A stretch of DNA of 7,462 nucleotides from an uncultured bacterium (GTDB taxonomy: Bacteria > Cyanobacteriota > Vampirovibrionia > Gastranaerophilales > Gastranaerophilaceae). The stretch lies in the NCBI GenBank assembly GCA_902772945.1, contig CACYCU010000028.1, positions 1 through 7,462 on the forward strand, read 5' to 3'. Position 1 is the first letter of the stretch. The number at the start of each line of letters is the position of its first letter. Below the pieces are notes generated by a model. It had not been told where the DNA came from. It saw only the letters and a list, made by a program, of their open reading frames with translations, and did no database searches. A program made the translations under genes and the position numbers. Shown one piece after another: positions 4,573 to 7,462 of this stretch.

Positions 4573-7462
4573 GTTTTTTCCATTCTTTTGCTTTTTTAGC
4601 GGTATAAGCTTTGAGATCTTCAACCAATACATAGAATGAAGGAACAAAGAATGTTCCTATAAATGCGACTGCAATCATACCTCCAAATACAGTCATACCC
4701 ACTGAATTCCTGCTGGCAGCACCGGCACCTTTTGCAAATACTAAAGGTAAAAGTCCTAATATAAATGCAATGTTGGTCATCATTACAGCTCTAAATCTCA
4801 ATCTTGCAGCTTCCAATGCCGCATCTTTCACAGGCATGCCTCCTTCATGGGCATCTTTTGCAAACTCTATTATCAAAATAGCCTGCTTAGTTGATAAACC
4901 AATCAACATAACAAGTCCGATTTGAGAATACAAATCAAGTGAATAACCTGCTACATATTGGAATAATAATGCTCCAACTAATGCAATAGGTGATATCAAA
5001 AGTACTGCAAGCGGAAGCATCCAGCTTTCATATAAACCTACTAAGAATAGGTATATAAATACAAGTGACATTGCCAAAATAGGACCAATTTGTCCGCTAG
5101 ACTGTTTTTCTTGTAAAGAGCTGCCTGACCAGTTGTATCCCATGTCTTTTGGCAGAACTTCATCGGAAATTCTTTCCATTTCAGCCATTGCCTGACCGGA
5201 ACTTACGCCCGGACGGGCTTGACCGTTGATTGTAATTGCAGGATACAAGTTAAATCTTGTCAAACTGTAAGGTCCTACCATATTGTTTGTTTTTACAACT
5301 GCTGATAGTGGAACCATCACACCGTTTCGGTTTTTAACATATATTTTATCCAAATCTTCTACGGTTTCTCTGAATGGTGCTGCAGCCTGTAAAAACACAC
5401 GATATACACGACCATATTTGTTAAAGTCATTTACGTATGCTCTTCCGAAATATCCTGCCATAGCACTATATATTTCATTAATATCGACATTTTGTGCAAG
5501 AGCTTTTGCTTCATCAACATTAATCATTAATTGAGGCAAATTTGCTGTATAAGATGTATAAACCATTTGGAAATATGGACTTTTGTTGGCTGCTGCAATT
5601 AATTTGATAGCTTCGTCGTACAATTCTTGAGGTGTTCTGTCACCTTTGTCTAATAATTGATATTCAAAACCGCCAAACATCCCTAATCCGGAAATTGCAG
5701 GTGGTGAGAATACAGCGACAGTAGCCGACGGGTAATTTTGAAATTCTGTTTTAATTTTTTGTAGTATTGTATCAAATGATACATTTTTATTTTTACGTTT
5801 TGACCATTCATCCAATCTTGCAATTACAAATGCTGTATTTTCACCTGAAAATCCAACAAGATTGATAGTTGTTCTAACGCCGTCTATTTTCAAAACTCTG
5901 TCTTCGATTTCGTTTGCAACCATATTTGAACGAGATGCTGTTGAACCGTCAGGAAGTTGAATTTGAATAAAGACAGCCCCCCTGTCTTCTTGAGGTAAAA
6001 ATCCTGTCGGAAGCATTGCAAAAGTTATGAATATCAGTAATACCAAACCTGCATATATACTTAATACAAGTTTTGGTGCAGATATAAATTTCTTTACACT
6101 TTCAACATATTTATCTCTTATTCTGTTAAACCAATCGTCAAATTTCTGAATAAACTCAAAATCAGCTTTTTCCTGTCCGCTTTTCAAAATCATTGCGCAT
6201 AGTGCAGGAGAAAGGGTTAAGGCAACAACAGTTGACAAGCCTATAGCAGATGCAATACACAGTGCAAACTGTCTGAACATTTGACCTGTGATGCCTGTCA
6301 TAAATGATACAGGCACAAATACTGCCATCAATACCAATGATGTCGCAAGTACTGCACCAAAAACTTCCTTCATCGTGATTTCAGCAGATTCTTTAGGGTT
6401 TTTCCCGTCTTGAATATGTCTTTGAGTGTTTTCTAAAACAACGATTGCATCGTCAACAACCAAACCTACAGCCAATACTAAGGCGAATAATATCAAAAGG
6501 TTTATTGAAAATCCCAAAAGATTCATAAATACAAATACGCCGATTAGTGAAACCGGTATTGCCGCAAATGGTATAAGTGCCGCCCTTCTGCTGCCGAGGA
6601 AAAGATATGTGACAAGTCCTACAAGTAATACGGCCAAACCTATAGCACCTATTACCTCGTTAATTGATTCTCTAACGAAGTCCGTTTGGTCGTTTTCAAT
6701 ATTGTATTCTATACCTTGCGGGAATGTTTTGCTCAATTCCTTCATTTTGGCTCTAAGTCTGTTAGAAAGATCAATAGCATTAGCTTCAGGCAATTGTGTA
6801 ACTGAAATTACTGCAGAATCTTTTCCGCCTATTCTTGAGAAAAAAGCGTAACTTTCAGCACCTAATTCTGTTTTTGCTATATCTTTAATTTTTATTTGAG
6901 AACCGTCAGGTTTTGATCTGATAATTATTTCTTCGAATTGTTTAGCTTCTTTTAAACGTCCTTTTGTTCTCATTGTAAGTTTTAGCATTTGAGGAATATC
7001 CATCGGTTCATCCCCCAAATCACCTGTCGGAACTTGAGTGTTTTGGGCTTGTATTGCAGCATTGACTTCTGCAACCGAGACGCCTAAATTTGCCATTTTA
7101 TCAGCATCAAGCCAAATTCTCATAGCATAATCCGAAGAACCAAATACCTGAACTTTACTTACACCTTTTACACGTGCAAGTTCATCTTTAATATAGATTG
7201 ACGCATAGTTTGCGACATACAAAGAGTCATAAGTATGTGTCGGGGAATTAATTGCAATCATCATAATTCCGGGACCGCCTGTGGATTTTTGTACCGTCAT
7301 ACCATATCTTCTGACCTCTTCAGGCAGACGAGGGGTTACAAGTTGTAGTCTGTTTTGAACGTTTACCACTGCCATATCGGGGTTTGTGACTAGTTCAAAA
7401 TATATAGTTAATTGATATGAACCGTTTTGAGAAGTTGATGACATGTATATCATGTTTTCAAC
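4565..7462 (-). CDS. RND-family (HAE1/AcrB-like) multidrug efflux transporter, partial (N-terminus beyond right edge)
   Basis: This inner-membrane proton antiporter binds drugs and other amphiphiles from the periplasm or membrane and passes them to the TolC-like channel. The frame is open through the right edge (VEN precedes the first visible Met at 7453), and comparison with AcrB indicates that about 70 N-terminal residues, including the first membrane helix, are missing. The full protein would be about 1,035 residues, normal for HAE1. Numbered from Met 7453, the proton-relay residues are all present: Asp334-Asp335 in LVVDDAIVVLEN (AcrB Asp407/408), Lys856 in GLSTKQAIL (AcrB Lys940) and Thr893 in MMTNIAF (AcrB Thr978). 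Intact DD, K and T, together with pore domains resembling AcrB, favour a drug pump over a heavy-metal (CzcA) or SecDF-type member. The switch loop at 533-539 (VGFSGEN) is about four residues shorter than in AcrB. The adaptor gene is not in view and is expected upstream. The stop overlaps the channel gene start. Confidence 0.95.
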   Translation of the reverse strand, partial: VENMIYMSSTSQNGSYQLTIYFELVTNPDMAVVNVQNRLQLVTPRLPEEVRRYGMTVQKSTGGPGIMMIAINSPTHTYDSLYVANYASIYIKDELARVKGVSKVQVFGSSDYAMRIWLDADKMANLGVSVAEVNAAIQAQNTQVPTGDLGDEPMDIPQMLKLTMRTKGRLKEAKQFEEIIIRSKPDGSQIKIKDIAKTELGAESYAFFSRIGGKDSAVISVTQLPEANAIDLSNRLRAKMKELSKTFPQGIEYNIENDQTDFVRESINEVIGAIGLAVLLVGLVTYLFLGSRRAALIPFAAIPVSLIGVFVFMNLLGFSINLLILFALVLAVGLVVDDAIVVLENTQRHIQDGKNPKESAEITMKEVFGAVLATSLVLMAVFVPVSFMTGITGQMFRQFALCIASAIGLSTVVALTLSPALCAMILKSGQEKADFEFIQKFDDWFNRIRDKYVESVKKFISAPKLVLSIYAGLVLLIFITFAMLPTGFLPQEDRGAVFIQIQLPDGSTASRSNMVANEIEDRVLKIDGVRTTINLVGFSGENTAFVIARLDEWSKRKNKNVSFDTILQKIKTEFQNYPSATVAVFSPPAISGLGMFGGFEYQLLDKGDRTPQELYDEAIKLIAAANKSPYFQMVYTSYTANLPQLMINVDEAKALAQNVDINEIYSAMAGYFGRAYVNDFNKYGRVYRVFLQAAAPFRETVEDLDKIYVKNRNGVMVPLSAVVKTNNMVGPYSLTRFNLYPAITINGQARPGVSSGQAMAEMERISDEVLPKDMGYNWSGSSLQEKQSSGQIGPILAMSLVFIYLFLVGLYESWMLPLAVLLISPIALVGALLFQYVAGYSLDLYSQIGLVMLIGLSTKQAILIIEFAKDAHEGGMPVKDAALEAARLRFRAVMMTNIAFILGLLPLVFAKGAGAASRNSVGMTVFGGMIAVAFIGTFFVPSFYVLVEDLKAYTAKKAKEWKKHD

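Noticed and set aside
4352..4639. Plus-strand open frame across the pump/channel junction
   Set aside because: It is antisense to two well-supported genes and resembles no recognisable protein.
4573..4647. Upstream in-frame ATG extending the channel protein by 25 residues
   Set aside because: It would place a charged stretch before an obvious signal peptide and overlap the pump gene by 83 bp; the 4572 start is favoured.
6426..6851. Plus-strand open frame of 141 codons
   Set aside because: It lies wholly antisense to the conserved transporter, has no convincing ribosome binding site, and its composition mirrors the opposite-strand gene.

Overview
The window is AT-rich and every supported gene lies on the minus strand. 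Read in the direction of transcription (right to left) the order is: an RND-family drug/proton antiporter (5' end cut by the right edge), a TolC-like outer-membrane channel, a MarR-family repressor, a 125-bp regulatory intergenic region, a small unidentified membrane protein, a 106-bp promoter region, and gyrA (DNA gyrase subunit A, 3' end cut by the left edge). No intergenic stretch exceeds about 130 bp. I see no tRNA, rRNA, mobile element or CRISPR array.

The tripartite-pump genes imply a cell with an outer membrane. The low GC, Shine-Dalgarno-led starts and a GyrA that mixes Firmicutes-like and cyanobacteria-like segments would fit a gut Cyanobacteriota/Vampirovibrionia (Gastranaerophilales-like) genome. 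This is a guess from protein flavour only; another low-GC Gram-negative lineage is possible.

Positions 7462-2705 form a tight operon: the pump and channel genes overlap by 8 bp, and marR starts 2 bp after the channel stop. The periplasmic adaptor (AcrA-like) needed to complete the pump is not in view and would be expected just beyond the right edge. The most interesting part is the 125-bp gap after marR. It holds two closely related imperfect palindromes (18 of 22 bases shared, centres 64 bp apart). They have the arm sequence and size of a MarR-family operator, and each sits on one of two candidate promoters reading into the 133-aa membrane protein. The simplest model is that the MarR protein represses this small membrane gene as well as, presumably, its own pump operon.

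GyrA is otherwise canonical (catalytic Tyr126 and flanking motif) but has Asn and Glu at the two positions that most influence quinolone binding, and a degenerate GyrA box in the C-terminal domain. Its own promoter is an extended -10 type preceded by a 10-bp tandem repeat.
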